Part shown: piece after piece, positions 1 to 8,760 of the stretch
How positions within the stretch are numbered: the first letter of the stretch is position 1
Layout: the number at the start of each line of letters is the position of its first letter
NCBI RefSeq assembly: GCF_003259185.1
Contig: NZ_QGMP01000001.1
Span: forward strand, 2,542,001 to 2,606,000
Reading direction: 5' to 3'
From: Isoalcanivorax indicus
GTDB lineage: Bacteria > Pseudomonadota > Gammaproteobacteria > Pseudomonadales > Alcanivoracaceae
Length of the DNA: 64,000 bases
The notes under the pieces: generated by a model
Told to the model about the DNA's origin: nothing
Database searches by the model: none
What the model saw: only the letters and a program-made list of their open reading frames with translations
Program-made: the position numbers and the translations under genes

Positions 1-105
1 GCGCACCTCGCGCAGGGTGTCGCGGATGTTGTCCTCGGTGAGCTGGCTCTGGCCTGTCAGACCGCGCAGGGAATCGCCAAGGCGCTCGCTGAGATTCTCG
101 AACAT
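1..105 (-). CDS. ffh: Signal recognition particle protein Ffh, N-terminal fragment
   Basis: Only the first 35 codons are in the window; the gene runs off the left edge. The visible protein begins MFENLSERLGDSLRGL, the typical start of the Ffh N domain (four-helix bundle) that precedes the SRP GTPase and methionine-rich M domain. Ffh binds signal sequences at the ribosome and, with 4.5S RNA and FtsY, targets inner-membrane proteins. It is divergent from the ypjD-like gene at 302, as in many gammaproteobacteria (ffh | ypjD-corB), which supports the call. The shared 196-bp intergenic region should hold both promoters. Confidence 0.9.
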   Translation of the reverse strand, partial: MFENLSERLGDSLRGLTGQSQLTEDNIRDTLREVR

Positions 106-301
106 GACTGTCTCCGGGTAAGACCGTTTATCGCGGCCGCGCAGTATAGCGCGCTCCTGCCGTTCTGTGCAGGCATCCGACGCGGCGCGGGCATCCGGCA
201 TGGCGCCCGGGGCAACCGTTTCGCAGCGGCGAACGGCTCCCGCTTCAAAACCGCCCGCCGCTGTGACACACTTCGTCGGTTTCCCGCTAAAACAGACACT
301 T

Positions 302-1102
302 ATGGGCACTGCAACCTGGGCCGGGCTGGCCGCGATGACGCTGTATCTGGTCGCCTCCGTAGTGGTACTGCGGCGGCTGCGCGGCGCCGCCACCGATAAC
401 CGACGCCTGCTGCTGGTGCTTGGCCTGGCCGCCGTGACCCTGCATGCACTCTGCTTGTGGCTGACCATCGTCACCACCGACGGCGTGCATCTGGGCCTGT
501 TCCCCATGGCGTCGATGGTCACCGGCACCGGTGCCGCCCTGGTCGCCGTCACCAGCCTGTACCGACGGATCGAATGGGTCAGCGCGCTGGTCTTCCCTCT
601 CAGCGCCCTGAGCATTCCGCCACTGCTGTGGGCCGAATCCGGCTACCCGCCGCACCCGTTGGCCCATGGCATGGCCATCCACGTGCTGCTCTCGATTCTG
701 GCCTATGCCGTGCTGGCCATTGCCGCCGCCCAGTCGCTGCTGCTGCTGATCCAGCATCGGCAGCTCAAGAGCGGGCATATCCGCGGCGTGATGCGTGTTT
801 TTCCGCCCATTCAGGTCATGGAGACGATGCTGTTCGAGCTGCTCTGGGCCGGTGCGCTACTGCTCACCGCCGCCATGGTGGCCGGTTTCCTGTATGTCGA
901 TGACCTGCTCGCCCAGCGCGTCGCTCACAAGACGCTGCTCACCCTGCTGGCCTGGGCCCTGTTTGTCACCCTGCTGGCCGGACGGCACTTCCTGGGCTGG
1001 CGGGCCGTGACCGCTATCCGGCTGACACTGGCGGGATTTGTGCTGCTGGTGGTCGCCTTTTTCGGCTCGCAGCTGGTCATCGAGTACATCGTGCGTGGTT
1101 GA
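302..1102 (+). CDS. ypjD: YpjD/CcsA-type inner membrane protein
   Basis: 266 aa, almost entirely hydrophobic, with about eight predicted membrane segments from residue 6 onward. It belongs to the CcsA/CcmC-related cytochrome c assembly superfamily of which E. coli YpjD (about 263 aa) is a member; YpjD has been linked genetically to the CorC/CorB transport proteins. I start at the ATG at 302 (MGTATWAGLAAMT) because the upstream in-frame extension is polar and Ala/Pro rich. A CorB-type gene follows 74 bp downstream on the same strand, the conserved pairing. Family membership is clear; the biochemical role is not established. Confidence 0.85.
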   Translation: MGTATWAGLAAMTLYLVASVVVLRRLRGAATDNRRLLLVLGLAAVTLHALCLWLTIVTTDGVHLGLFPMASMVTGTGAALVAVTSLYRRIEWVSALVFPLSALSIPPLLWAESGYPPHPLAHGMAIHVLLSILAYAVLAIAAAQSLLLLIQHRQLKSGHIRGVMRVFPPIQVMETMLFELLWAGALLLTAAMVAGFLYVDDLLAQRVAHKTLLTLLAWALFVTLLAGRHFLGWRAVTAIRLTLAGFVLLVVAFFGSQLVIEYIVRG

Positions 1103-1176
1103 CACCCGGGAGTTGACACCCGGGAACACCGCTTCCCAGAATAGCTGTTCGTCCATAACCGGGGTCGGCCCCTGCC

Positions 1177-2439
1177 TTGAGTGATATTCCCGAAACCTTT
1201 CTGATCACCGCGTTGGTGATCCTGATCTTTGCTTCTGCATTTTTCTCCGGCAGCGAAACCGGCATGGTGGCGCTCAACCGCTATCGCCTGCGCCATCTGG
1301 CCCGCCATGGGCACAAGGGCGCGCGCCGGGTAGAGAAACTGCTCAAGCGCATGGACCGCTTGCTGGGCGTGATTCTGATCGGCAACAACTTCGTCAACAA
1401 CTACGCCGCCACCATCGCCGCACTGCTGGCACTGGCCTGGTTTGGCAATGCTGGCGCGGCGGTGGCGCCCATCGTCTTTACCATCGTCATGCTGGTGTTT
1501 GCCGAAGTCACACCCAAAACCTATGCGGCGCGCAAACCCGAGGGCCTGGCCTTTTTTGCCAGCCTGATACTGAAACCATTACAGGTCATCTTTGCACCGC
1601 TGGTGTGGGCGGTCAGTGGCATCAGCAATGGCATCCTGCGCCTGCTGGGTGTGCGCGAACCGGAAGACGGCGCTGACGACCTGAGCCCGGAAGAGCTGCG
1701 CACGGTGGTGAATGAAGCCGGCGGCCTGATTCCGAAACGACACCAGAAAATGTTGCTCAACATCCTTGATCTGGAAAAGGTAACGGTCGAGGACATCATG
1801 ATTCCGCGCAGCGAAATGGTGGGCATCGATCTGGATGCGGACATGAGCGACATCATCAGCATGCTGCGCAATTCCCAGCATACCCGCCTGCCGATCTACC
1901 GTGGCGACCCGAACCATATGCTCGGCGTGCTGCACCTGCGCAAGATCAACCGGCTGCTGATGCGCCAGGAGATCAACAAGGCCGAGCTGATGCAGTTTTC
2001 CGTGGAGCCCTATTACGTTCCTGAAGGCACGCCATTGCATCGCCAGTTGATCAACTTCCAGAACGCGCGCCGACGCATGGGCATCGTGGTCGATGAGTAC
2101 GGCGATGTGCTCGGCCTGATCACCCTGGAAGATATTCTGGAAGAGATCGTCGGTGAGTTCACCACCGACCTGGCCGCCAGCAGCCCCGACATACTGCCGC
2201 AGGAAGATGGCAGCTATGTCATCGACGGCAGCACCCACCTGCGCGAAATCAACCGCACCCTGCACTGGGAACTGCCCACCGACGGCCCCAAGACCCTGAA
2301 CGGCCTGATTCTGGAGCATCTGCAACAGATACCGGAAAGCAATACATCGCTACGGGTCGGCGACTACCTGATCGAGGTCATGCAGGTGAAGGACAACATG
2401 GTCAAGGCAACACGCATGCGGCATCGCAGTCAGGCCTGA
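1177..2439 (+). CDS. corB: HlyC/CorC (CNNM) family transporter
   Basis: 420 aa. An N-terminal CNNM/DUF21 membrane domain (about residues 1-190, including FFSGSETGMVALNRYRLRHL) is followed by a CBS pair (about 205-330, with IMIPRSEMVGID and VDEYGDVLGLITLEDILEE) and a CorC_HlyC C-terminal domain. This is the architecture of YfjD/CorB, implicated in Mg2+/Co2+ transport. The start is TTG at 1177; it begins just before the first hydrophobic helix and gives the usual family N-terminus, and no ATG lies further upstream. It sits behind ypjD as in E. coli, supporting a functional pair. Confidence 0.88.
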   Translation: MSDIPETFLITALVILIFASAFFSGSETGMVALNRYRLRHLARHGHKGARRVEKLLKRMDRLLGVILIGNNFVNNYAATIAALLALAWFGNAGAAVAPIVFTIVMLVFAEVTPKTYAARKPEGLAFFASLILKPLQVIFAPLVWAVSGISNGILRLLGVREPEDGADDLSPEELRTVVNEAGGLIPKRHQKMLLNILDLEKVTVEDIMIPRSEMVGIDLDADMSDIISMLRNSQHTRLPIYRGDPNHMLGVLHLRKINRLLMRQEINKAELMQFSVEPYYVPEGTPLHRQLINFQNARRRMGIVVDEYGDVLGLITLEDILEEIVGEFTTDLAASSPDILPQEDGSYVIDGSTHLREINRTLHWELPTDGPKTLNGLILEHLQQIPESNTSLRVGDYLIEVMQVKDNMVKATRMRHRSQA

Positions 2440-2461
2440 CCCGCACTCACAAGGCCAGACC

Positions 2462-3412
2462 TCAAAGACGGTCCATCAACCAGCGAATGCGCTCTGAGTA
2501 GGCGCGCACCAGACGACGACCTTCCTCGATGGCATCGCCGGCGCGATGAAAGTCCATCATGGCAAAATCTTCCAGCATCGGAATCAGGCTCAGCTCGGCG
2601 GGTTCGCCCGCCATACGGCTGCGGGTAATGCGGTCCTGCATGATATTGATACTGGCCCCCACAACATCGAAAAAGCCCGGCGCCGGCTCAGCCGTTTCAC
2701 CGGAGGAAAAGTAACTCATCATCTTGCCCCATACCGAACGCTCCTCTTCGGTAGTGGCCGCTTCCATATCGCGCACGTTGGCCTCGTCGCGACTCAGGTG
2801 GCGGCCGATAAGCTGGCCGTTCAGATTCACCGCGATCACCAGCTCCGCCCCCAGCGCACGGCACACGGACACCGGCACCGGGTTCACCAGGCCGCCATCC
2901 AGCATCCAGCGGCCGTCATGCTTGACCGGCGAAAACAGGCCCGGCAAGGCACAGGACGCCCGGGCGGCATCCAGAATCGGCCCTTCCTGAATCCAGACCT
3001 CGCGCCCGAACTGCATGTCCGTTGCCACGGTCGCAAAACGCTGATCGAGATCTTCGATACGGGGATTGAGATGCTGCTCGGAAAAGAAATTGAACAGGCG
3101 CTCGCCCTTGACGAAGCCACCGGAAAAAGAGATATCCAGGAAGCCAATGACATCGCGGAAGGTCAGTTTCGTGACCCATTTTTCGAAGGCATCCAGCTGA
3201 CCGGCCACATAGACACCGCCGACCAGTGCGCCAATGGACGTGCCCGCAACCACATCCGGGCGGATGCCCATGGCTTCCAGTTCCTGGATCACGCCGATAT
3301 GCGACCAGCCACGCGCAGAGCCACTGCCCAGGGCCAGACCCACGCGCGGCTTGCGCCCCGGTTGCGGCGGCGGGTTGGCATCACGCCCGGCGATATCCCC
3401 TGGTTCCGTCAT
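2462..3412 (-). CDS. rssA: Patatin-like phospholipase, RssA family
   Basis: 316 aa. Patatin features are present: the oxyanion glycines GLALGSGSARGWSHIG near residues 26-41, the nucleophile elbow GTSIG, and the DGG dyad in MLDGGLVNPVPVS. The core resembles E. coli RssA over its length, including the late segment around RMAGEP and DFHRAGDAI. Start ATG at 3412 (MTEPGDIAG); the upstream in-frame stretch overlaps the DUF1289 gene and is not conserved-looking. It probably cleaves acyl esters in the cytoplasm; the substrate is unknown. It is the last gene of a tight minus-strand run (nudL, yrdA, DUF1289, rssA). Confidence 0.88.
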   Translation of the reverse strand: MTEPGDIAGRDANPPPQPGRKPRVGLALGSGSARGWSHIGVIQELEAMGIRPDVVAGTSIGALVGGVYVAGQLDAFEKWVTKLTFRDVIGFLDISFSGGFVKGERLFNFFSEQHLNPRIEDLDQRFATVATDMQFGREVWIQEGPILDAARASCALPGLFSPVKHDGRWMLDGGLVNPVPVSVCRALGAELVIAVNLNGQLIGRHLSRDEANVRDMEAATTEEERSVWGKMMSYFSSGETAEPAPGFFDVVGASINIMQDRITRSRMAGEPAELSLIPMLEDFAMMDFHRAGDAIEEGRRLVRAYSERIRWLMDRL

Positions 3413-3414
3413 GC

Positions 3415-3630
3415 TCAACCTTGCTCCGCCAGTCGCGCTTCCGTGACCACGCACGGCGCCTGGGCGCCATACATGCGCTGCTGGCAGCGCATCAGCACCT
3501 CCCGCTGCCGCGACGCAGGCAGGCGTCCCCAGTAACTGATTTCCTGGCCGGTGCGGAAACAACCCACGCAGATGTCATCGCCATCCAGCGCGCAGATACT
3601 GACGCAGGGTGAGGCCACCATGTCACTCAT
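3415..3630 (-). CDS. DUF1289 small cysteine-rich protein
   Basis: 71 aa. It carries the DUF1289 pattern: SPCVSICALD, then DICVGCFRT, then EISYWGRL and a basic helical C-terminus. The four early cysteines suggest a metal-binding knuckle. Start chosen at ATG 3630 (MSDMVASP); a GTG at 3639 is also possible and would overlap the upstream yrdA stop. It lies 2 bp from rssA and a few bases from yrdA, so it is surely cotranscribed. The family has no established function. Confidence 0.8.
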   Translation of the reverse strand: MSDMVASPCVSICALDGDDICVGCFRTGQEISYWGRLPASRQREVLMRCQQRMYGAQAPCVVTEARLAEQG

Positions 3631-3635
3631 GCAGG

Positions 3636-4181
3636 TCACTCATGTTCGTCGTGAAACCGCGGATCGGGCTTGAGCTCCTTGGCAAAATGCTGGCCATGGG
3701 CCACATAGTGCATGCCACCCATAGTGATCATGGCCTTGTGGCCATCACCGATTTCCTTCACCACCTTGGCGGGCGAGCCCATGACCAGGGAATTGTCCGG
3801 AATCTCCATGCCCTCTGGCACCAGTGAATTGGCGCCGATAATGCAGTTGTTGCCAATCTTGACCCGGTTCAGGACCACAGCATTGATGCCGATCAGGCTG
3901 TTGTCGCCAATGGTGCAGCCATGCAGCATCACCTTGTGGCCCACGGTGACGCCCTTGCCGATGGTCAGCGGCACACCCGGATCAACGTGCAGCACGGCAC
4001 CGTCCTGGATATTGGTGTCATCACCGATGGTGATGGTGTCATTGTCAGCCCGCAGTACCGCGTTGAACCAGATGGTCGCGTTGTTGCCCAGCACCACAGA
4101 ACCGATCACGGTGGCGTTCGGCGCAATCCAGTAGCTGTCGCCCTTGAGCTCCAGCGCACGGCTGCCGATGGTATAGATCAT
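3636..4181 (-). CDS. yrdA: Gamma-carbonic anhydrase-like protein (YrdA/PaaY type)
   Basis: 181 aa built of left-handed beta-helix hexapeptide repeats (for example GSVVLGNNATIWFNAVLRAD and GDDTNIQDGAVLHVD). The three histidines that bind metal in this family are visible in LHVDPG, VGHKVMLHGCTIG. The protein should be a cytoplasmic trimer; gamma-class members hydrate CO2 or act as related hydrolases, and many YrdA proteins have unproven activity. Its ATG overlaps the stop of the upstream NUDIX gene by 4 bp, so the two are translationally coupled. Confidence 0.88.
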   Translation of the reverse strand: MIYTIGSRALELKGDSYWIAPNATVIGSVVLGNNATIWFNAVLRADNDTITIGDDTNIQDGAVLHVDPGVPLTIGKGVTVGHKVMLHGCTIGDNSLIGINAVVLNRVKIGNNCIIGANSLVPEGMEIPDNSLVMGSPAKVVKEIGDGHKAMITMGGMHYVAHGQHFAKELKPDPRFHDEHE

Positions 4182-4765
4182 GTGTTGCTCCCGTCGCCGA
4201 GGTCGTAATAAATGCCCGCATCGAAGGCATGGTTGAGCAGGTCAAGGATCATGAAGGCGGTCAGCCCCCAGATGCGCTTGTCCTCGTAATAATAACTGGG
4301 GATACACAGCTTGCGGCCGAAGAAGTCGATCGGGCTGGACATGTCCGGTGTGGAATCCAGAAAGAAGTGCAGCGGCACCCGGAAGATGCTGGCGATCTCG
4401 CCCGGTTCGGCAACCAGGTGCACATGGGGATCCACCACGCCGACAAAGGGCGTCACCTTCATGCCATAACGCGATGGCAACGGCGACAGTTGTCCCAGCA
4501 CCTGCACGTCATGGTGGGTCAGCCCCACTTCTTCGCGGGATTCACGCAGCGCGGTGGCCAGCAGGTTTTCATCCGCGGGATCACGCTTGCCGCCGGGAAA
4601 GGCCACTTCACCGGCATGCGTCGGCATGGCCGAGGAGCGCACCGTCAGGATCAGTTCCGGCTCCGGTTCATCGGTCACCGGCATCAGCACGGCCGCTTCC
4701 GGGAGCTGCAAGGGCAGGTCCCGCAACCGGTAGTCACGCAGTCGCTCTTCTATGGTCTTGATCAC
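4178..4765 (-). CDS. nudL: NUDIX hydrolase, CoA pyrophosphatase family (NudL-like)
   Basis: 195 aa. The NUDIX box runs from [12 protein letters not shown] to [10 protein letters not shown], preceded by [12 protein letters not shown], which is the extra upstream signature of the UPF0035/CoA pyrophosphatase subgroup. The predicted reaction is hydrolysis of CoA or its derivatives to 3',5'-ADP and phosphopantetheine. Start is GTG at 4765 ([11 protein letters not shown]), with AGGAG a suitable distance upstream; the longer reading frame runs into the divergent NUDIX gene and has no family resemblance. The promoter region is shared with the divergent NUDIX gene at 4884. Confidence 0.85.
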   Translation of the reverse strand: MIKTIEERLRDYRLRDLPLQLPEAAVLMPVTDEPEPELILTVRSSAMPTHAGEVAFPGGKRDPADENLLATALRESREEVGLTHHDVQVLGQLSPLPSRYGMKVTPFVGVVDPHVHLVAEPGEIASIFRVPLHFFLDSTPDMSSPIDFFGRKLCIPSYYYEDKRIWGLTAFMILDLLNHAFDAGIYYDLGDGSNT

Positions 4766-4883
4766 CCTGGGCTCCTGTGTATTCAAACGACAGTTTGAAC
4801 AGACCCTGAGAGGCAGGCAAGGACAAAAAAGTTCTGTTAGTCTCGCCAACAGTCCCTTCCAAAGGCCTCGATCTGGAATCCCG

Positions 4884-5426
4884 ATGAAATTCTGCAGCCA
4901 GTGCGGCAGCGACAAGCTACGCTTCGATGTGCCCGCCGGGGACAACCGGCCCCGCTACTGGTGCCCGGACTGCGGCACCATCCACTACCAGAACCCCAAG
5001 ATCGTGGTCGGCGCGCTGCCGGTATGGGAAGGCCGCATTCTGCTGTGCAAACGCGACATCCAGCCGCGCAAGGGCTACTGGACCCTGCCCGCCGGCTTCA
5101 TGGAGAACGGCGAGACCCTGCAGGAGGGCGCCGCCCGGGAAACCTGGGAAGAGGCCTGCGCCACGGTCAACATCAAGGATCTGTATACCGTGTTCAACCT
5201 GCCGCATATCTACCAGGTGTATGTGTTCTTTCTGGGGGAACTGGCGGACGGCAAGTACGGCGTGGGCGAGGAATCCTCGGATGCCGGGCTGTTCCTGCCC
5301 GAAGAAATTCCCTGGGATGAGTTGGCCTTCCCGACCATCAGCCGCACCCTGAAATACTACCTGCAGGACCTTGAGACCGGGGACTACCCCATCCGCGTCC
5401 AGGACATCGCGCCGCTGGGCGCCTGA
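4884..5426 (+). CDS. Zinc-ribbon NUDIX hydrolase
   Basis: 180 aa. An N-terminal zinc ribbon (MKFCSQCGS, then YWCPDCGT) precedes a NUDIX domain with the box from [17 protein letters not shown] to WEEACATV. The layout resembles a shortened NudC and is common in proteobacteria as an uncharacterised NUDIX family. Start ATG at 4884 puts the first CxxC at residues 4-7. It is divergent from nudL, with 118 bp between the starts. Substrate unknown; nucleotide-sugar or dinucleotide cleavage is only a guess. Confidence 0.85.
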   Translation: MKFCSQCGSDKLRFDVPAGDNRPRYWCPDCGTIHYQNPKIVVGALPVWEGRILLCKRDIQPRKGYWTLPAGFMENGETLQEGAARETWEEACATVNIKDLYTVFNLPHIYQVYVFFLGELADGKYGVGEESSDAGLFLPEEIPWDELAFPTISRTLKYYLQDLETGDYPIRVQDIAPLGA

Positions 5427-5433
5427 GCCGGGC

Positions 5434-6396
5434 TCAACTCGACCCGGCCTCCAGCAGCGCCTCGCGGAAGCCCGCAGCGTCGGTAGCCGCCGGACAAATG
5501 ACCTGCAGGCGGTTTTCCGTCGCCTCCGGCAGGGGCGTCAGGCCGATGTCTCCCGCCACCGCATCCAGCCGCCAGCCGCCCCCGGGCGCCGCCAGCGTGC
5601 CCTTGATCCGCTCCCAGTCCCACCCCGCCAGCGCCCGGCGCAACGCCGCCTCATCAATGCACCAGTCGGCGGGCGGGTACCAGCTGAACGCCTGCCAGTC
5701 CGCCAGCCCCGCATGACCGTGAGCATGGCCGTGAGCATGGCCATGCTCGCATGCAGGCTCCGCAGCGCCGGCGCTGGGCGGCAAGGCGAGCCAGGCACTG
5801 TCGAGCCCGTCTGGCCCGCAACGGGTATAACGGGCCCCCGGCCAGCGCTGGCGCAAGGCCTCGAAATCCGCCTCTGCCTGCGTGTCCCACAGGTCCTGCT
5901 TGCTGCCCACCACCAGATCCGCCGCATCGAGCTGCGCTGGCCATAGCGGCGACGCCGCAAAACGCGGTTCACGCAAACGGCGCGGGTCGATCAGGCACAG
6001 GTGCGCAGCAGGGGTCAGCACGCCCTGATAATGCTCCGCACGCAGCAAGCGCAGTAATTCCGCCGGATGCCCCAGGCCGGTGGGCTCGATCAACAGCCGG
6101 TCGGGACGAGCCTCCCGTAGCAGGCGGTTCAGTTCCACCCGCAACGTCACCGCCGCCGTACAGCCCATGCAGCCTCCCTGGACTTCACGCACCGGCACAC
6201 CGCAGCCTCGCAGCCAGTCACCATCAAACCCGGCATCACCGAATTCGTTGACCAGCACCGCCCAGCGCTCACCCGCCGGGCGGTGCCGGATCAGGTTGCG
6301 CAGTAACGTGGTCTTGCCGGCGCCGAGCATGCCGGTGATCAGGTGAAAGGGAATCTGTTCGGCGCGCCAGCGGCGGCCCTGAGGCTCGTCGGTCAT
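5434..6396 (-). CDS. COG0523 (CobW/YjiA-type) GTPase with variant CxxC motif
   Basis: 320 aa. P-loop TGMLGAGKTT (residues 21-30) and later SKQD-type G4 motif identify a G3E GTPase of COG0523, a metallochaperone family. The usual CxCC metal site is replaced by CMGC (C76, C79). A His-rich run (EHGHAHGHAHGHAG, about residues 215-229) separates the GTPase part from the CobW C-terminal domain and could bind zinc. Its ATG overlaps the zur stop by 4 bp, so it is coupled to zur and is probably part of a zinc-starvation response. The role is inferred from context, not shown. Confidence 0.85.
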   Translation of the reverse strand: MTDEPQGRRWRAEQIPFHLITGMLGAGKTTLLRNLIRHRPAGERWAVLVNEFGDAGFDGDWLRGCGVPVREVQGGCMGCTAAVTLRVELNRLLREARPDRLLIEPTGLGHPAELLRLLRAEHYQGVLTPAAHLCLIDPRRLREPRFAASPLWPAQLDAADLVVGSKQDLWDTQAEADFEALRQRWPGARYTRCGPDGLDSAWLALPPSAGAAEPACEHGHAHGHAHGHAGLADWQAFSWYPPADWCIDEAALRRALAGWDWERIKGTLAAPGGGWRLDAVAGDIGLTPLPEATENRLQVICPAATDAAGFREALLEAGSS

Positions 6397-6884
6397 GCCT
6401 TGTCGTGACCGGCAATCTGGTCTGCACCCTGGCAATTGGCGCAAACACCATGCAGCTCCAGTGGCCGGGCCCCCACCTCGAACCCATGGCTACCGGCCTG
6501 CCGCGCCAGCGCGTCCCGCAGGGCACCGGGCAGCGGCACCTCACGGGCCTCGCCACAGCGGTCGCACAGCAGGAATTGCGGCCAGTGCTCGCCCTGCTCC
6601 CTATCACCGTGACAATGGGCATGATTGCAGGGCAGATAGCTGTTGGTGGACTCGATCCGGTGCACCAGTTCATTACGCATCAGGAAGTCCAGCGCCCGAT
6701 AGACGGTCGGCGGCTGGGCCCCGGGGTGCTCGTCGCGCAACTGATCCAGCAACTGGTATGCCGTCAGCGGCTGCGCCTCCCGCAACAGAATGCTGAGCAC
6801 ACGGCGCCGCGCCGGGGTAAAGCGGGCGCCGTGCGCCTCGCAATGCTCGGCAGCGTGGGAGAGCGCCTTGTCGATGGCCGTCAT
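6393..6884 (-). CDS. zur: Zinc uptake regulator Zur (Fur family)
   Basis: 163 aa. N-terminal winged helix (about 10-85, with RFTPARRRVLSILL and PTVYRALDFL) followed by a dimerisation/metal domain with HAHCHGD and two CxxC pairs (LLCDRCGE, GVCANCQG), the Zur pattern rather than Fur. With Zn2+ it should repress zinc-acquisition genes. It lies 69 bp downstream of the COG0523 gene at 6954-8171 and is coupled to a second COG0523 gene. I see no AT-rich palindrome directly upstream of zur; control may come from the box before the first gene. Confidence 0.92.
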   Translation of the reverse strand: MTAIDKALSHAAEHCEAHGARFTPARRRVLSILLREAQPLTAYQLLDQLRDEHPGAQPPTVYRALDFLMRNELVHRIESTNSYLPCNHAHCHGDREQGEHWPQFLLCDRCGEAREVPLPGALRDALARQAGSHGFEVGARPLELHGVCANCQGADQIAGHDKA

Positions 6885-6953
6885 TGCATCCGTCCTCTGC
6901 GTGTCTCGTGGTAACCGGCGGTCAAGGCCTGTGATTGTGGCGACAGCCCATGA

Positions 6954-8171
6954 TCATGTCGAGCCAACCGCCTCGGGTTCCTCGAACCAGGCCGGGAAGG
7001 GATCGGGCAGCGTGCGCCACATGGCCTGACCGGCCAGCAACTCCTCGTCCGTCAGCAGACAGGCGTCCAGCTCGGCACGCAACCGGGCAAAGTCGATATG
7101 CTGACCGATGAACACCAGTTCCTGACGCATATCGCCAAAGGGCTCTTCCCATTTCTCGCGAATCAGCGCCCGGGTTTCATCATCCTGCGGCCAGCGCGCC
7201 TCCGGCACCGCCTTCCAGAACATGCCCGCCGGCGAATGCCGGGCAATGCCCCCCGCCTGGCTCCACTGCCCGGCGAACTGCGGCCGCGTCGCCAGCCAGA
7301 ACCAGCCCTTGGAGCGCAGCAGGCGGCCGTTCTCCCAGGTCGCGTGCAGAAAGTCGAAGAACTTCTGCGGGTGGAACGGACGCCGCGCCAGGTAGGTATC
7401 GCTGGCGATGCCGTACTCCTCGGTCTCCGGCACATGCTCGCCCCGCATCTCCCGCAGCCAACCCGGCGCCAGCTGGGCGCGTTCGAAGCTGAAGCGACCG
7501 GTATCCAGCACCTTGTCCAGCGGCACCTGGCCCATCACCGCTGGCACGATGTCCGCCTCCGGATTCAGGCTGCGCAGAATACCCGTGAGTTCCTCCAGCT
7601 CCTCCGCACTGACCAGATCCGTCTTGCTCAGCACCAGCACATCACAGAACTCCACCTGGTCGGTCAGCAGGTCGGCCACATTGCGCTCATCGTCGTCTCC
7701 CAGCGACTCACCGGTTTCCAGCAAACTCCGCGCCGCATGGAAGTCACGCAGGAAATTGACCGCATCCACCACCGTCACCAGCGTATCCAGCCGCGCCACA
7801 TCGCCCAGGCTGCGGCCCTCTTCATCGGCGAACGTGAAGGTCTCGGCCACCGGCAAGGGCTCGGAAATACCGGTGGACTCGATCACCAGATAGTCGAATC
7901 GCCCTTCCCGGGCCAGCGCCGCCACCTCCTGCAGCAGATCCTCGCGCAGGGTGCAGCAGATACAGCCGTTGCTCATCTCCACCAGCTTCTCTTCGCTGCG
8001 GTTCAGGGCCACCTCGCCCTTGACGATGCCAGCGTCGATATTGACCTCACTCATGTCATTGACGATCACCGCCACACGACGGTGGTCACGGTTATTCAGG
8101 ATATGGCTCAGCAGGGTCGTCTTGCCGGCACCCAGAAAGCCGGACAGGACGGTAACGGGCAGGCGTTGCAT
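6954..8171 (-). CDS. COG0523 GTPase, ZigA-like zinc metallochaperone
   Basis: 405 aa. P-loop [12 protein letters not shown] (residues 10-21), metal motif [10 protein letters not shown] (C70, C72, C73) and SKTD nucleotide-specificity motif near residue 195 mark a canonical COG0523 protein with a full CobW C-terminal domain ([12 protein letters not shown] onward). ZigA-type members are induced by zinc limitation and are proposed to deliver zinc to client enzymes. Start ATG at 8171 ([12 protein letters not shown]); the in-frame extension upstream would cover the Zur box. A 13-bp palindrome at 8208-8220 places the gene under Zur with good confidence. Confidence 0.9.
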   Translation of the reverse strand: MQRLPVTVLSGFLGAGKTTLLSHILNNRDHRRVAVIVNDMSEVNIDAGIVKGEVALNRSEEKLVEMSNGCICCTLREDLLQEVAALAREGRFDYLVIESTGISEPLPVAETFTFADEEGRSLGDVARLDTLVTVVDAVNFLRDFHAARSLLETGESLGDDDERNVADLLTDQVEFCDVLVLSKTDLVSAEELEELTGILRSLNPEADIVPAVMGQVPLDKVLDTGRFSFERAQLAPGWLREMRGEHVPETEEYGIASDTYLARRPFHPQKFFDFLHATWENGRLLRSKGWFWLATRPQFAGQWSQAGGIARHSPAGMFWKAVPEARWPQDDETRALIREKWEEPFGDMRQELVFIGQHIDFARLRAELDACLLTDEELLAGQAMWRTLPDPFPAWFEEPEAVGST

Positions 8172-8207
8172 GGGCGAACTCCGGGGGTCAGGTCTCAAAA
8201 CCGATAC

Positions 8208-8220
8208 GTTATAACATAAC
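8208..8220. promoter_or_regulatory. Zur-type operator
   Basis: GTTATAACATAAC is a perfect 5-3-5 inverted repeat (GTTAT/ATAAC) in an otherwise G+C-rich area, 36 bp upstream of the COG0523 start codon. It matches the AT-rich GTTATAnnATAAC core of gammaproteobacterial Zur boxes. Presence of zur in the same cluster supports the assignment. It could also affect the divergent gene at 8433, which is about 210 bp away. Confidence 0.8.
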
Positions 8221-8432
8221 ATAATGACCTGAGTAAGTAGAGTTGCCTGTTCTGTACGCTTCGTTGCGCCTTTGTTCTGAAACTGTAGCGGCCGCTTGTG
8301 GAGTTAACAGCGTCTGGGCAAATAATCCGTTATGGGACGCCACAGCGATTGCGGCCCGACAGCGCGGGAAGGGGATACGCGCGCCCTTGCAGGATTTAGC
8401 CCACCTTTTTTTCGGGCACGACGGAGAAGACC

Positions 8433-8759
8433 ATGACGCTGTTTCAGGCTTTGAGATGGCTAGATGAACTCGAATATGTCATCGAAGCCCTGGCCCAGGA
8501 GGCCAATGCAGAGGCGCGCGCCACGCTGGTGGAACTGATTCTGGAAGCCGAATCCGACGCCCATCTGGACGTCAACGAACGCACCATGCTGCTGAATACC
8601 CTCGAGCGTGCTCGCCTGGCCCTGCTCGACAGTCAGGACACCGCACGCCAGAACAACAGAAGTGCCACCCACAACCCGGAGACCCCTGGACAGGCAGACC
8701 CCATGCCGGCCGCCATCCTCAGCGGCCTGACCCGTCGCCTGTGGCAACAGGTCCATTAG
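8433..8759 (+). CDS. Hypothetical protein
   Basis: 108 aa, not recognised. The first 70 residues look like two or three amphipathic, acidic helices (ALRWLDELEYVIEALAQEA, ARATLVELILEAES); the tail is polar and ends with a short helical segment. No signal peptide or membrane helix. A GGAG-like site precedes the ATG. It is divergent from the zinc GTPase gene and convergent with the NIF3-type gene, ending 1 bp from that gene's stop. Coding status rests on the ribosome-binding site and on the absence of a better frame. Confidence 0.55.
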   Translation: MTLFQALRWLDELEYVIEALAQEANAEARATLVELILEAESDAHLDVNERTMLLNTLERARLALLDSQDTARQNNRSATHNPETPGQADPMPAAILSGLTRRLWQQVH

Positions 8760-8760
8760 T

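Noticed and set aside
2546-3535. Open frame of 329 codons opposite rssA
   Set aside because: Antisense to an intact patatin gene and lacks any recognisable fold.
7098-8219. Open frame of 373 codons opposite the ZigA-like gene
   Set aside because: Antisense to a GTPase with all motifs; composition is typical of a shadow frame.
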